Origin: Mycolicibacterium thermoresistibile
GTDB taxonomy: Bacteria > Actinomycetota > Actinomycetes > Mycobacteriales > Mycobacteriaceae
NCBI RefSeq assembly: GCF_900187065.1
Contig: NZ_LT906483.1
Span: 992,001-1,056,000 of the forward strand
DNA: 64,000 nt
Direction of reading: 5' to 3'
The notes beneath the pieces were generated by a model. It was not told the origin of the DNA, searched no databases, and saw only the letters and a program-made list of their open reading frames with translations. Below are positions 26,639 to 35,405 of the stretch, one piece after another. Position numbers and translations under genes: made by a program. The first letter of the stretch is position 1. Each line of letters begins with the position of its first letter.

Positions 26639-27241
26639 TCATCCGGGCCGGATGAAGACCCCTTCACCGCGCACCGTGACGACGCCGTCGTGATCGGAGA
26701 TCTGCCCGAGAGCGAACGTCTTCGAGCCTTCCTCCCGGTCCACCCAGGCCTCCGTCCGCAGCGGCACCCCCAGCGGTGTGGCACGCAGGTACCGCAGGGT
26801 GATGGTGCCGGTGAACGCGGGCGCACCCGGGCGGTGCGCCGTCGCGCCGAGCACATGGTCGAGCAGCAGGGCACACACACCGCCGTGCACCTGCCCGGGC
26901 GGCCCCTCGTACGGGGCGCCCAGGGTGACCTCGGCCCAGGCCCGGCCCCCTTGGTGATGGACCCGCAACGGCGGAGCGATCGCATTCCGGAGCCCGATCG
27001 CGACGTTGCCCCACACCATCGGATTGCCGTCGGTGTCGTGCCGGAGCCCGAACGAGCCCGGCATGAGCCGGGAGCTGAGCAGCGCGACAGCCTGATCGAT
27101 GAGGGCGTGCGCCTGCCGCACCGCCTGTTCATCGGCTTCGCTGCGAATGGTGGCGTCGATGAGGCGCCGGACCGACGACGTCAGGGGTTCGTAGCGGGCC
27201 CGGTCCTGTTCGGCCCGGCTGACCGGTACCTGCTCCGGCAT
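26639..27241 (-). CDS. PaaI-family (hotdog) thioesterase
   Basis: 200-aa protein with the 4HBT/PaaI hotdog signature GQVHGGVCALLLDHVLG (about residues 118-134) and a preceding long N-terminal helix region. Such enzymes hydrolyse acyl-CoA thioesters. ATG 27241 follows the upstream flavoprotein by 3 bp, so the two are probably one operon. The acyl substrate is unknown; a steroid side-chain acyl-CoA is plausible by context. Confidence 0.82.
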   Translation of the reverse strand: MPEQVPVSRAEQDRARYEPLTSSVRRLIDATIRSEADEQAVRQAHALIDQAVALLSSRLMPGSFGLRHDTDGNPMVWGNVAIGLRNAIAPPLRVHHQGGRAWAEVTLGAPYEGPPGQVHGGVCALLLDHVLGATAHRPGAPAFTGTITLRYLRATPLGVPLRTEAWVDREEGSKTFALGQISDHDGVVTVRGEGVFIRPG

Positions 27242-27244
27242 GCG

Positions 27245-28795
27245 CTAACGCCCCGCCCCGGTCGGCTGGGCGGCCATGTCCAGTGCCGCGAAGTGGCTGA
27301 ACAGCAGCGAGGCGCCGATCGGATTACCGCCACCCGGATAGGTGGTTCCGGTCACCGCGGCCATGGTGTTGCCGGCCGCGTACAACCCGGGAATCGCGGT
27401 GCCGTCGCGGCGCAGCACGCGGGCCCGCGCATCGGTGCGCAGTCCACCCTTGGTGCCCAGATCGGACAGGCCGAAGGCGGCCGCGTGATACGGCGGGGTG
27501 TCGATGGGTACCAGCGGTGAGGCGCCGGCGGTGAACACGCGGTCGTATGCCTCCGCGCCCCGACCGAAGTCGACGTCCGTGCCGGAAGCCGCGAGCTCGT
27601 TGAAGCGTGCGATCGTCGCCGCGAGATCGCCGGCGGGCACCCCGATCGCCTCGGCCAGTCCGGTGATCGTGTCGGCCGAGCGCCACAGCCCCGCCTTGCG
27701 GTACTCCGCGGCGTCCACCATCGAGACGTTGGTGGCGCCGATCGGGGGTGTGCCGCCGGTCCGGTCGTCGTAGATCATCCAGTACGGCAGGGTCAGCCGG
27801 CCCGCCCGCATGTGCCGGATCACCTCGCGGCCCAGCCGGTCGTAGGGGGCCGACTCGTTGACGAACCGCCGACCGTTCTGGTCGACGAAGATGCCGCCGG
27901 TGAACCACAGGGCGAATGCGGAGCGGCCGTCCGGATGGGTCAGACCGGGGGACCACCACGCCTGATCCATCAGGTCGGTGTCGGCCCCCGCCGCGATCGC
28001 CGCCAGGTGGGCGGCGCCGGTGTTGCCGGGAGCGCCCATGGTGTCGGTCGCATCACCGGGAACGCCGTACCGGGCACGCATGTCGGCATTCCGTTCGAAT
28101 CCGCCGGCCGCCAGCAGCACGCCCCTGCGTGCGCGGACCCGCACCGGCGTTCCGTCGCGCACCACGACCGCCCCCACGACCCGATCGCCGTCGCAGATCA
28201 GCTCGGTCAGCGGGGTGTTGCGCCAGCAGGTGACGTCGGGGAATCCGCCGAGAGCCGCCAGGAACCTGCCCACCAGGGCGCGTCCGCCGACCAGGACATC
28301 GGGTGCCGGAGTCCCGAGCCGTTCGGTGTCCAGTGGCCCGCGCACCAGCCCGGCGTGTCGCCCGAGCGCGTCGTCCGGGAGCGGGACCGGGACGATGTGC
28401 CGGTAGCCGTCGTTCCGGGCGCCGGGGGCCGAACCGTAGTAGTCCGGCCACGGCAGCACGGTGAACTCGAAATGCGGGTCCTGCTCCAAAAACTCGATGA
28501 AGCCGGCGCCACCGGTGACATACGCGTCCTGCAGGTCGCGCGGGGTGCGATCGCCGACGACCGCATGGAAGTACTCGAGTGCGTCGGCGATGGTGTCGTC
28601 GGTCCCGGCACGCCGGACCACCGGGTTGCACGGATACCACATCCCGCCGCCGCCCGAATACGCCGTGGTGCCGCCGAACTTGTCGGTGGCCTCCACCAAC
28701 AGCACCGACAGGCCGGCCCGTGCTGCGGTGTAGACGCCCGCGAGCCCACCGCCGGAACCGGCCACCAGCACATCGACCACGATGTCGTCGGACAT
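27245..28795 (-). CDS. KstD-family FAD dehydrogenase (first)
   Basis: 516-aa flavoprotein of the fumarate reductase/3-ketosteroid dehydrogenase family. FAD Rossmann motif VAGSGGGLAG near residue 13, AYSGGGGMWYPCNP near 50, LLAAGGFERN near 235, and the C-terminal GLYAAGNTMAAVTGTTYPGGGNPIG that closes the FAD site. Known members insert C1-C2 or C4-C5 double bonds into 3-ketosteroids. ATG 28795 was chosen because GGAGGAGGG precedes it; the ORF extends eight codons further. Which ring position is attacked cannot be read from sequence. Confidence 0.85.
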   Translation of the reverse strand: MSDDIVVDVLVAGSGGGLAGVYTAARAGLSVLLVEATDKFGGTTAYSGGGGMWYPCNPVVRRAGTDDTIADALEYFHAVVGDRTPRDLQDAYVTGGAGFIEFLEQDPHFEFTVLPWPDYYGSAPGARNDGYRHIVPVPLPDDALGRHAGLVRGPLDTERLGTPAPDVLVGGRALVGRFLAALGGFPDVTCWRNTPLTELICDGDRVVGAVVVRDGTPVRVRARRGVLLAAGGFERNADMRARYGVPGDATDTMGAPGNTGAAHLAAIAAGADTDLMDQAWWSPGLTHPDGRSAFALWFTGGIFVDQNGRRFVNESAPYDRLGREVIRHMRAGRLTLPYWMIYDDRTGGTPPIGATNVSMVDAAEYRKAGLWRSADTITGLAEAIGVPAGDLAATIARFNELAASGTDVDFGRGAEAYDRVFTAGASPLVPIDTPPYHAAAFGLSDLGTKGGLRTDARARVLRRDGTAIPGLYAAGNTMAAVTGTTYPGGGNPIGASLLFSHFAALDMAAQPTGAGR

Positions 28796-28913
28796 ATCCC
28801 TCCTCCGCCGGGAGATCAACCCTGCCGGGCGCCGCCGCGACCGCGCAATACGGCCTCCCGGTCAGCGGTAGGAGGGCGGCCGCCGTCGGACGCGGAATTG
28901 TTAGCCTTGGACA

Positions 28914-29582
28914 GTGACGGAAGCTGTCGAGGACGCCGCTGATCAGCCCAATCTGAGCCCCACCGGGTGGGCGCTGCTGGGCATGTTGTCGGGCGGTAAC
29001 GAGCTGTCCGGCTACGACATCAAGAAGTGGACGGACTGGGTCATCCGGTTCTTCTACTCCAGCCCCGCGTACAGCCAGATCTACTCCGAACTCAAACGAC
29101 TCGAACAGTACGGCCTGGTGACGTCGCGGATCGAGGGCAGCACCCGGAGCCGGCGGATGTACAAGATCACCGACGCCGGCCTGGCCGCCGTCACCCGGTG
29201 GACCAACGAGGAACCGGTGGAGGCCCCGACCCTCAAACACAGCCCGATGCTGCGGGTGGTCTTCGGCCACCTGACGAATCCGGGTCGGCTCAAAGAGGTG
29301 TTGGCCGAACACGCGGCCTACGCCGACCGGATGCAGCGGGAGGCCGCGACCGAGGCGAGGCACACCGCCGAACAGCCGGCGTGGTCGTACGCCCGGCTCG
29401 CGTTGCAGTGGTCGGAGCGGTACTACGCCGCCGAACGCGATCTCGCGCTGCAGCTGATCAAGGACCTCGACGTCGCCGACAGGATCTTCACCGAAGCAGA
29501 GCAGTCGGGACTGGAGTGGCCGGTCCGCGAGTACTGGTACGAGGTGGAGCGCCGGATCGCCGCGGAGAAGGATCGGGAGTGA
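28914..29582 (+). CDS. PadR-family transcriptional regulator
   Basis: 222-aa regulator with an N-terminal winged helix (LLGMLSGGNELSGYDIKKW...YSQIYSELKRLEQYGLV, residues 20-80) and a PadR C-terminal helical domain (EVLAEHAAYADRM). GTG 28914. It lies between two KstD-type genes on the opposite strand and is divergent from the first, so it may control that gene; ligand unknown. Confidence 0.88.
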   Translation: MTEAVEDAADQPNLSPTGWALLGMLSGGNELSGYDIKKWTDWVIRFFYSSPAYSQIYSELKRLEQYGLVTSRIEGSTRSRRMYKITDAGLAAVTRWTNEEPVEAPTLKHSPMLRVVFGHLTNPGRLKEVLAEHAAYADRMQREAATEARHTAEQPAWSYARLALQWSERYYAAERDLALQLIKDLDVADRIFTEAEQSGLEWPVREYWYEVERRIAAEKDRE

Positions 29583-29594
29583 CCGCCGGGGCGG

Positions 29595-31271
29595 TCAGCC
29601 CGCCCGGGTGGCGGCGTGCCGTGCCGCGATGTAGCCGAACACCAGTCCCTGGCCGATGGTGGCGCCCGCGCCGGGGTAACACGCCCCGAACACATTCGCC
29701 GCGGTGTTGCCGATCGCGTACAGACCGCCGATCACCGATCCGTCTTCGCGAAGCACCCGCGCATGGTGGTCGGCCCGGACGCCGCCGCAGGTGCCGAGGT
29801 CGCTGAGCACCACCCGCACCGCGTAGAACGGGCCGTGGTCGAGCGGTCGGAGGTTGGGGTTGGGCGCCACGGTGGGGTCGCCGTAGTAGCGGTCGTAGGC
29901 GCTGTCGCCCCGGCCGAAGTCGGTGTCGACTCCGGCCCGGGCCAGCCGGTTGAACCGTTCCACGGTGGCGTCCAGCGTGGACGCGTCGACGCCGATCGCC
30001 CGGGCCAGACCGGGGATGTCGTCGCTGCGGTGCGCGATCCCGGCGTCATACCAGGACCGCGGCAGCGGCATCCGTGGAAATAGTTCCGCGGCAAGCAGAT
30101 AACTGTCACGGTAGCGCTGGTCGAAGACCATCCACATGTCCTCGACCGGGTGGCCGCTCCGCTCGCGCCGCAGAAGCTGCTGACCGAAGGACATGTAGTC
30201 GGTGGCCTCGTTGATGAACCGATTGCCGGTCTGGTCGACCAGCAGGCATCCCGGTAGCGACCGTTCGGCGAGCATCACCGCCGGTTCCCCACCGGGCAGT
30301 GGGGCGAAGGCGGGAAACCACCACGCCTGATCCATCAGCCCGGTGCCGGCCCCGACCTCCTGCGCGATCCGGATACCGTCACCGGTGTTGCCCTCGGCGC
30401 CCAGGCTGAGGTCCCCGGGCAGCGATTCGAGCTGAAACTTGCGGCGCCAGTCCAGCAGATGGTCGAAGCCGCCGGTGGCGAGGATCACACCGCGACGCGT
30501 CCGGACCGTCACCTCGGCGCCGTGCCGGTCGATCACGGCGCCGACGACGTCGTCGCCGTCGAACAGCAACCGCGTCAGCGGGCTGTGGGTCCACACCGGG
30601 ATGCCGGCCCGGATCACACCGGCGAACAGACCGGCGGCCAGCGCCTGCCCGCCCGCCACGTAGCGGCGGCGCAGGGCCAGACCGCCGACGCCCTGGACGA
30701 CGCGCAGCCCGATCCGGGGGATCGCCTTCAACGGCATCCGCGTCATCAGGTTGAGCCAGCGGTAGTCCGCCCCGGTGACCGGCACCGGCAGGGAGGACTT
30801 CATCACCCCGGGGCGCAGCCGGTCCAGTTCCGGGCCGAGGATGCGGGCGTCGAACGGCCGGCATTCGCAGGTGCGGCCCAAAACCGCTCCGCCGGGCCGC
30901 TCCGGATGGTAGTCCGAATACCCCTTGGCCCACTGGAATCTCATCGGTGTGGTGCGGCGGAGCATGCGCACCGTCTCGGCGCCGTGATCGAGGAAGGCCT
31001 GCCAGCGGTCGGCGGGCGCGCTGTCCTCGACCACCGCCTCCAGGTAGCTGCGCGCCGCGTCGAGGGTGTCCGCGGCGCCTGCCTCGGTCAGGACCGGATT
31101 CGCCGGCATCCAGAAGGCGCCTCCGGACCGGGCGGTCGAACCGCCCACCTGGGCGGTCTTCTCCACGATCAGGGTGGTCAACCCGAGTTCGTGGGCGGCC
31201 AGGGCCGCGGCCATCCCGGTCCCGGAACCCACCACCAGCAGGTCCACCTCGATGTTCTGGGCAACAGTCAC
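29595..31271 (-). CDS. KstD-family FAD dehydrogenase (second)
   Basis: 558-aa flavoprotein related to 3-ketosteroid-delta1-dehydrogenases. FAD motif VVGSGTGMAAALAA near the N-terminus, ARSGGAFWMPANP near residue 48, VILATGGFDHL, and the C-terminal GLYAIGNTAANVFGACYPGAGATIGQ with the YPGAG segment of true KstDs. GTG 31271 gives the usual short N-terminus; ATG 31307 would add 12 residues, and neither has a good ribosome site. It is divergent from kshA, the partner activity in ring-B opening. Confidence 0.86.
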   Translation of the reverse strand: MTVAQNIEVDLLVVGSGTGMAAALAAHELGLTTLIVEKTAQVGGSTARSGGAFWMPANPVLTEAGAADTLDAARSYLEAVVEDSAPADRWQAFLDHGAETVRMLRRTTPMRFQWAKGYSDYHPERPGGAVLGRTCECRPFDARILGPELDRLRPGVMKSSLPVPVTGADYRWLNLMTRMPLKAIPRIGLRVVQGVGGLALRRRYVAGGQALAAGLFAGVIRAGIPVWTHSPLTRLLFDGDDVVGAVIDRHGAEVTVRTRRGVILATGGFDHLLDWRRKFQLESLPGDLSLGAEGNTGDGIRIAQEVGAGTGLMDQAWWFPAFAPLPGGEPAVMLAERSLPGCLLVDQTGNRFINEATDYMSFGQQLLRRERSGHPVEDMWMVFDQRYRDSYLLAAELFPRMPLPRSWYDAGIAHRSDDIPGLARAIGVDASTLDATVERFNRLARAGVDTDFGRGDSAYDRYYGDPTVAPNPNLRPLDHGPFYAVRVVLSDLGTCGGVRADHHARVLREDGSVIGGLYAIGNTAANVFGACYPGAGATIGQGLVFGYIAARHAATRAG

Positions 31272-31419
31272 CGCACGATTCTGGCCACCGCCGCGTCGGG
31301 CGGTCATCGGCGTTGCCCGATCAGTGGAACACCGCGGGTTCCCGGCGCCGTTCCGGTGTTACAACCGGGGCTGTCCACAACACGCAACACGACGAGCAGA
31401 CAAGACGAGGATGGCCGGT

Positions 31420-32580
31420 ATGACTTCGTTGCAGTCCGACCGCGACACCGGCGAGGTGCGTCAGATCGAGGCGCAGGCGGTGCCGACCCGGTTCGCCCGG
31501 GGCTGGCACTGTCTCGGACTGATCGACGACCTCGGCGACGGGAAACCCCACGCGATCAACGCTTTCGGCGGCAAGTTGGTGGTCTTCCGGGGTGGGGACG
31601 GCAAGATCAACGTCCTGGACGCGTACTGCCGGCACATGGGGGGAGACCTGTCCGACGGCGAGGTGAAGGGCAACGAGATCGCCTGCCCGTTCCATGACTG
31701 GCGCTGGGGCGGGGACGGCCGCTGCAAGAAGGTTCCCTACAGTCGCCGGGTCCCGAAACTGGCCCGTACCGCCACCTGGCCCACCCTGGAGCAGGACGGG
31801 ATGCTGTTCGTCTGGAACGACCCGGAGAACAATCCGCCGCCGCCCGACGTGACGATCCCCCGGATCGAGGGTGTGGGCACCGACCGCTGGACCGACTGGC
31901 ACTGGTACAGCACGGTCGTGCACACCAACTGTCGGGAGATCATCGACAACATCGTGGACATGGCGCATTTCTTCTACATCCACGGCGGACTTCCGACGGA
32001 GTTCAAGAACGTCTTCGAGGGCCACGTCGCCACCCAGTACTACAAGAGCGAGGCCCGTCCCGATCTCGGGTCGGGGGAGGGGGCGAAGATCCTGGGGACC
32101 ACCTCGGTCGCGTCGTACTACGGCCCCTCGTTCATGATCGACGACCTCACCTATCACTACGAGCACGGTGATCAGCGCACCGTGCTGATCAACTGCCACT
32201 ACCCGATCGACGCGAATTCCTTCGTGCTGCAGTACGGGATCACCGTGGAGATCTCCGACACCGCACCGCGGGACATCGCGATGCAGATGGCCGTCGCGCT
32301 GGGCGACTTCGTGAAGATGGGTTTCGAACAGGACGTGGCGATCTGGAAGCGCAAGGCGCGCATCGACAATCCGCTGCTCTGCGAGGAAGACGGCCCGGTC
32401 TATCAGGTGCGGCGGTGGTACGAGCAGTTCTATGTCGACGTGGCGGACGTGACACCGGACATGGTGGACCGATTCGAGTTCGAGATCGACACCACCCGGC
32501 CGCGGGAGGCGTGGATGAAGGAGGTCGAGGACAACATCGCCGCCGGCCGGTTGCCCAGGCTGGTGGGCGTGAACAAGTGA
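31420..32580 (+). CDS. kshA: 3-ketosteroid 9alpha-hydroxylase oxygenase (KshA homologue)
   Basis: 386-aa Rieske non-haem iron oxygenase, the same length as M. tuberculosis KshA and very similar along its length (PTRFARGWHCLGL, FHDWRWGGDGRCK, YQVRRWYEQFYVDVADVT). The Rieske cluster ligands are Cys70/His72 and Cys89/His92; the mononuclear iron site includes DMAHFFYIH (His183, His188). With reductase KshB (50203-51264) it would 9alpha-hydroxylate a 3-ketosteroid, which breaks ring B after delta1-desaturation. ATG 31420 has GACGAGG at a 9-bp spacing. Diverged enough to be a paralogue with another substrate. Confidence 0.9.
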   Translation: MTSLQSDRDTGEVRQIEAQAVPTRFARGWHCLGLIDDLGDGKPHAINAFGGKLVVFRGGDGKINVLDAYCRHMGGDLSDGEVKGNEIACPFHDWRWGGDGRCKKVPYSRRVPKLARTATWPTLEQDGMLFVWNDPENNPPPPDVTIPRIEGVGTDRWTDWHWYSTVVHTNCREIIDNIVDMAHFFYIHGGLPTEFKNVFEGHVATQYYKSEARPDLGSGEGAKILGTTSVASYYGPSFMIDDLTYHYEHGDQRTVLINCHYPIDANSFVLQYGITVEISDTAPRDIAMQMAVALGDFVKMGFEQDVAIWKRKARIDNPLLCEEDGPVYQVRRWYEQFYVDVADVTPDMVDRFEFEIDTTRPREAWMKEVEDNIAAGRLPRLVGVNK

Positions 32581-32876
32581 CCGCACGCCCGGACAACCGG
32601 CTGCTCGACGCACCGATGCGGCCGGTCACCTGCGGGACCTGCGGGGCGCGGGTGCTGGCCCGGAAGAGCAGCTGGGAACAGACCAGCGTGCAGTGGAACG
32701 CCGCGGCGCGGGAGATGTGCCTCGACCAGAGTCAGGTGGAAGGACATGCCATCCCGCTGTGCCCCGCGTTGCGCACCGCCATCGAGACGGCGGTGGTGCA
32801 GGGGTTGCTCCCGGTGCTGGACGACTCCGCGCCGCCGACCACCGAAGGGGAGCCGTCCCGTGCGCATCACCGATAG
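32577..32876 (+). CDS. Small four-cysteine protein of unknown function
   Basis: 99-aa protein starting at GTG 32577, overlapping the kshA stop by 4 bp, and overlapping the next SDR by 17 bp. It contains CGTC (Cys19, Cys22), then RKSSWEQTSVQW (30-40), Cys48 and Cys62. The spacing could bind zinc or an iron-sulfur cluster, but it is not a standard ferredoxin motif. Tight coupling to kshA suggests a partner in electron transfer or oxygenase assembly (inference). I do not recognise a characterised homologue. Confidence 0.7.
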   Translation: MTARPDNRLLDAPMRPVTCGTCGARVLARKSSWEQTSVQWNAAAREMCLDQSQVEGHAIPLCPALRTAIETAVVQGLLPVLDDSAPPTTEGEPSRAHHR

Positions 32877-33660
32877 GGTGTTCGTCGTCACCGGTTCCGG
32901 CAACGGCATGGGGCGGGAGGTCGCCGTGGAGCTGGGCCGGCGCGGGGCACATGTCGCCGCCGTCGACATCGATCGGGAAGGGCTCGCCGGCACGGCGGAA
33001 CTGGTTCGGGCCACCGGAGCGCGGATCACCACCCACGTCGTGGACGTCACCGACGACAATGCGGTGGCGGCCCTGCCCGCTGCGGTGCTCGACGCGCACG
33101 GGCAGGTCGACGGTCTGGTCAACATCGCCGGGATCGCGCAACGGTTCGCGTTGTTCTCCGACCTCGGCGCCGAGGCCCTCGACCGGGTGCCGGTGGTGAA
33201 CTTCACCGGCACCGTGCGGATGTGCCGGGCGTTCCTGCCGATCCTGCTGGCGCGTCCGGAGGCCAACATCACCAACATGTCGAGCCTGTCGGCTCTGGTG
33301 CCGTTCGCCAGTCAGCTGCTCTACAGCGCCAGCAAGGCCGCGGTGAAACAGTTCAGCGAAGGCCTGGACGCCGAACTCGTCGGTACCGACGTCCGTGTCG
33401 TGACCGTGTTCCCGGGCAACGTCGCCACCGAACTCGCGAAGAACTCCGGGGTGGAGATGCTCGACGCCGGCAGCCGACGGGTGTACGCCACCAGCCCCGA
33501 GGCGGCCGGCAGGAAGATCGTCGCCGGTATCGCGAGAGACCGGTACCGGGTGATCATCGGCGCGGACGCCCATGTGTTGCATGCCCTTGCGCGGATCGCG
33601 CCGCGGCGCACCGCACGGCTGGTGGCCAGACAGATCACATCCGTTCTCCGGGAGCAGTGA
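32860..33660 (+). CDS. Short-chain dehydrogenase/reductase
   Basis: 266-aa classical SDR with TGSGNGMG at about 10-17, NIAG near 90, catalytic SSLS...YSASK near 140-160. Expected to act on a hydroxyl/keto group with NAD(P). GTG 32860 has GAAGGGGAG upstream. It lies in a tightly packed operon kshA - Cys protein - SDR - flavoprotein; its stop shares a base with the next start. A hydroxysteroid substrate is plausible. Confidence 0.88.
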   Translation: MRITDRVFVVTGSGNGMGREVAVELGRRGAHVAAVDIDREGLAGTAELVRATGARITTHVVDVTDDNAVAALPAAVLDAHGQVDGLVNIAGIAQRFALFSDLGAEALDRVPVVNFTGTVRMCRAFLPILLARPEANITNMSSLSALVPFASQLLYSASKAAVKQFSEGLDAELVGTDVRVVTVFPGNVATELAKNSGVEMLDAGSRRVYATSPEAAGRKIVAGIARDRYRVIIGADAHVLHALARIAPRRTARLVARQITSVLREQ

Positions 33661-35252
33661 TGCCGACAGCGCAGGAATACGACGTCATCATCGTGGGATT
33701 CGGGGCGGCGGGCGCCTCCGCGGCCATCGAGGCGGCGGACCGGGGGGCGCGGGTCCTGGTGCTGGACCGCGGTCACGGCGGTGGTGCGACGGCATACTCC
33801 GGCGGGATCGTCTACGCCGGCGCCGGAACGGCCGAACAGCAGGCCGGGGGGCATGCCGACAGCGTCGAGAACATGCGCGCGTATCTGGCGCGTGAGGTCG
33901 GTGACGCCGTCAGCCCCGAGACCCTCACCCGCTTCTGCGAACAGAGCCCCGCGATGATCGAATGGCTCAAGGCACAGGGGGTGGAATTCCGGGGCGGTCC
34001 GGTGCCCCCCTACAAGACTTCCTACCCGACCGATGAGCACTACCTGTACTACTCGGGCAACGAGACCGCCTTCCCGTACAGCGAACACGCACACCCCGCA
34101 CCCCGCGGTCACCGGGCACTGGCCCCGGGTATGAGATCGGGGCGGGTGCTGTTCGAGCGGCTGCGGGATTCCGCGCTGTCCAAGGGCGTCGAATTCGTTC
34201 CGCTCGCCCACGTGCATTCCCTGATCCAGGCTGACGACGGCCGGGTCACCGGGGTGCGCTACACGGTCCTGGATCCCGGGCACCGCCACGCCCGCAGGCA
34301 TCGACTCATCACCAGGGCCACCGGCAAGCTGGGGACGTGGATGCCCGGTGTGGTCTCCGGCGCCGTCCGGTACGCCGAACGGCTGCGTGCCGAGGCCAGT
34401 GTCGAAACGGAAACCCGTGCCGGCGCGGTGATTCTGGCCGCCGGTGGATTCATCAACAACCGTGGATGGGTGCGACAGTACGCACCGCAGTTCCTGAAGA
34501 TCTCCCCGTTGGGCACGGTCGGGGACGACGGCACCGGGATCCGGCTCGGACTGGACGCCGGTGGTAAGACCGACAAGATGGGCAACGTCACCGCCTGGCG
34601 ATTCCTGTCCCCACCCAGCGCGTTCCTGGAAGGTCTCACCGTCGGCGCGGACGGGCGGCGGATCGCGAACGAGGATCTCTACGGCGCCACCCACGGTGAC
34701 GTGCTCATGCGCGAGTTCGGCGGCACCGGGTGGGCGATCTATGACGCCGCCACCTGGCGGAAGATCAGGACGCAGATCACCGATCAGACCCAGGTCTTCC
34801 AGCGGCTCCAGGTGTGGTATCTGCTGACCATCGGGCACAAGAAGGCGGCCACGATCGCGGATCTGGCCCGCAAGAACGGTATCGACGCCGCCGGTCTGCA
34901 GCAGACCGTCGACGAGTACAACCGCGGGATCAGCAGCGGGGCAGGGGATCCCGGTCACAAGCATCCGTCCCTGTGTCCACCGCTGGAGCGCGGTCCGTTC
35001 TACTCGATCAACATCTCCGCCGACGCCTCGCTGTTCTACCCCATTCCCGGGTTGACCCTGGGCGGGCTCGTGGTGGACGAGGACAGCGGTGCGGTGGTGC
35101 ACCGCGACGGCGGGGTGATCCCCGGCCTGTACGCCGCCGGCCGCAACGCCGTCGGCGTGTGCTCCAACAGTTACGTCAGCGGCCTGTCGATCTCGGACTG
35201 CGTGTTCAGCGGCCGGCGGGCCGGCGCCCACGCGGCCGGCGGAACCCGCTGA
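33660..35252 (+). CDS. KstD-family FAD dehydrogenase (third; possible delta4-type)
   Basis: 530-aa flavoprotein with FAD motif VGFGAAGASAAIEAADRG near residue 13, AYSGGIVYAGAGT near 48, ILAAGGFINN near 260, and C-terminal GLYAAGRNAVGVCSNSYVSGLSISDCVFSGRR. The GGIVYAGAGT and KTSYPTDEHYLYYSGNE segments remind me of 3-oxo-5alpha-steroid 4-dehydrogenases (Kst4D-like), but I cannot confirm that. Last gene of the kshA operon; ATG 33660 shares a base with the SDR stop. Confidence 0.82.
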   Translation: MPTAQEYDVIIVGFGAAGASAAIEAADRGARVLVLDRGHGGGATAYSGGIVYAGAGTAEQQAGGHADSVENMRAYLAREVGDAVSPETLTRFCEQSPAMIEWLKAQGVEFRGGPVPPYKTSYPTDEHYLYYSGNETAFPYSEHAHPAPRGHRALAPGMRSGRVLFERLRDSALSKGVEFVPLAHVHSLIQADDGRVTGVRYTVLDPGHRHARRHRLITRATGKLGTWMPGVVSGAVRYAERLRAEASVETETRAGAVILAAGGFINNRGWVRQYAPQFLKISPLGTVGDDGTGIRLGLDAGGKTDKMGNVTAWRFLSPPSAFLEGLTVGADGRRIANEDLYGATHGDVLMREFGGTGWAIYDAATWRKIRTQITDQTQVFQRLQVWYLLTIGHKKAATIADLARKNGIDAAGLQQTVDEYNRGISSGAGDPGHKHPSLCPPLERGPFYSINISADASLFYPIPGLTLGGLVVDEDSGAVVHRDGGVIPGLYAAGRNAVGVCSNSYVSGLSISDCVFSGRRAGAHAAGGTR

Positions 35253-35309
35253 GATCCGGCCCGAGATCCGGTTCGGCATCCTCCGGCCCGCCAGGGCGAC
35301 TTCCGGTCC

Positions 35310-35346
35310 GGAAAAGCCCGGCCCGGAAAAGCCCGGCCCGGAAAAG
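35310..35346. repeat. 15-bp tandem repeat (2.5 copies)
   Basis: Units GGAAAAGCCCGGCCC begin at 35310 and 35325, with a partial third at 35340. It lies in the spacer between convergent genes, immediately before a long hairpin. No function evident. Confidence 0.75.
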
Positions 35347-35381
35347 CATTGTGGCCCCGGGTGTTCCCGGGGCCACAATGC
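35346..35381. terminator. Perfect 16-bp hairpin between convergent genes
   Basis: GCATTGTGGCCCCGGG - TGTT - CCCGGGGCCACAATGC, a perfect stem with a 4-base loop. It is the same on both strands, so it can stop both the kshA operon and the convergent 360-aa gene. There is no T tract, which is common for mycobacterial terminators. Confidence 0.7.
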
Positions 35382-35405
35382 GTGTGACACGCTTGGTGGG
35401 CGTCG

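Noticed and set aside
31326..31342. Inverted repeat GGAAC-N7-GTTCC upstream of kshA as a KstR-type operator
   Set aside because: It lacks the central AAC/GTT spacing of KstR sites, and 5-bp arms at this distance are expected by chance.
33321..35390. A 689-codon open frame on the minus strand opposite the SDR and third KstD-family gene
   Set aside because: It is antisense to two genes with clear motifs and operon coupling; its translation has no domain and shows the Val/His/Arg/Gly bias of a high-GC shadow frame.
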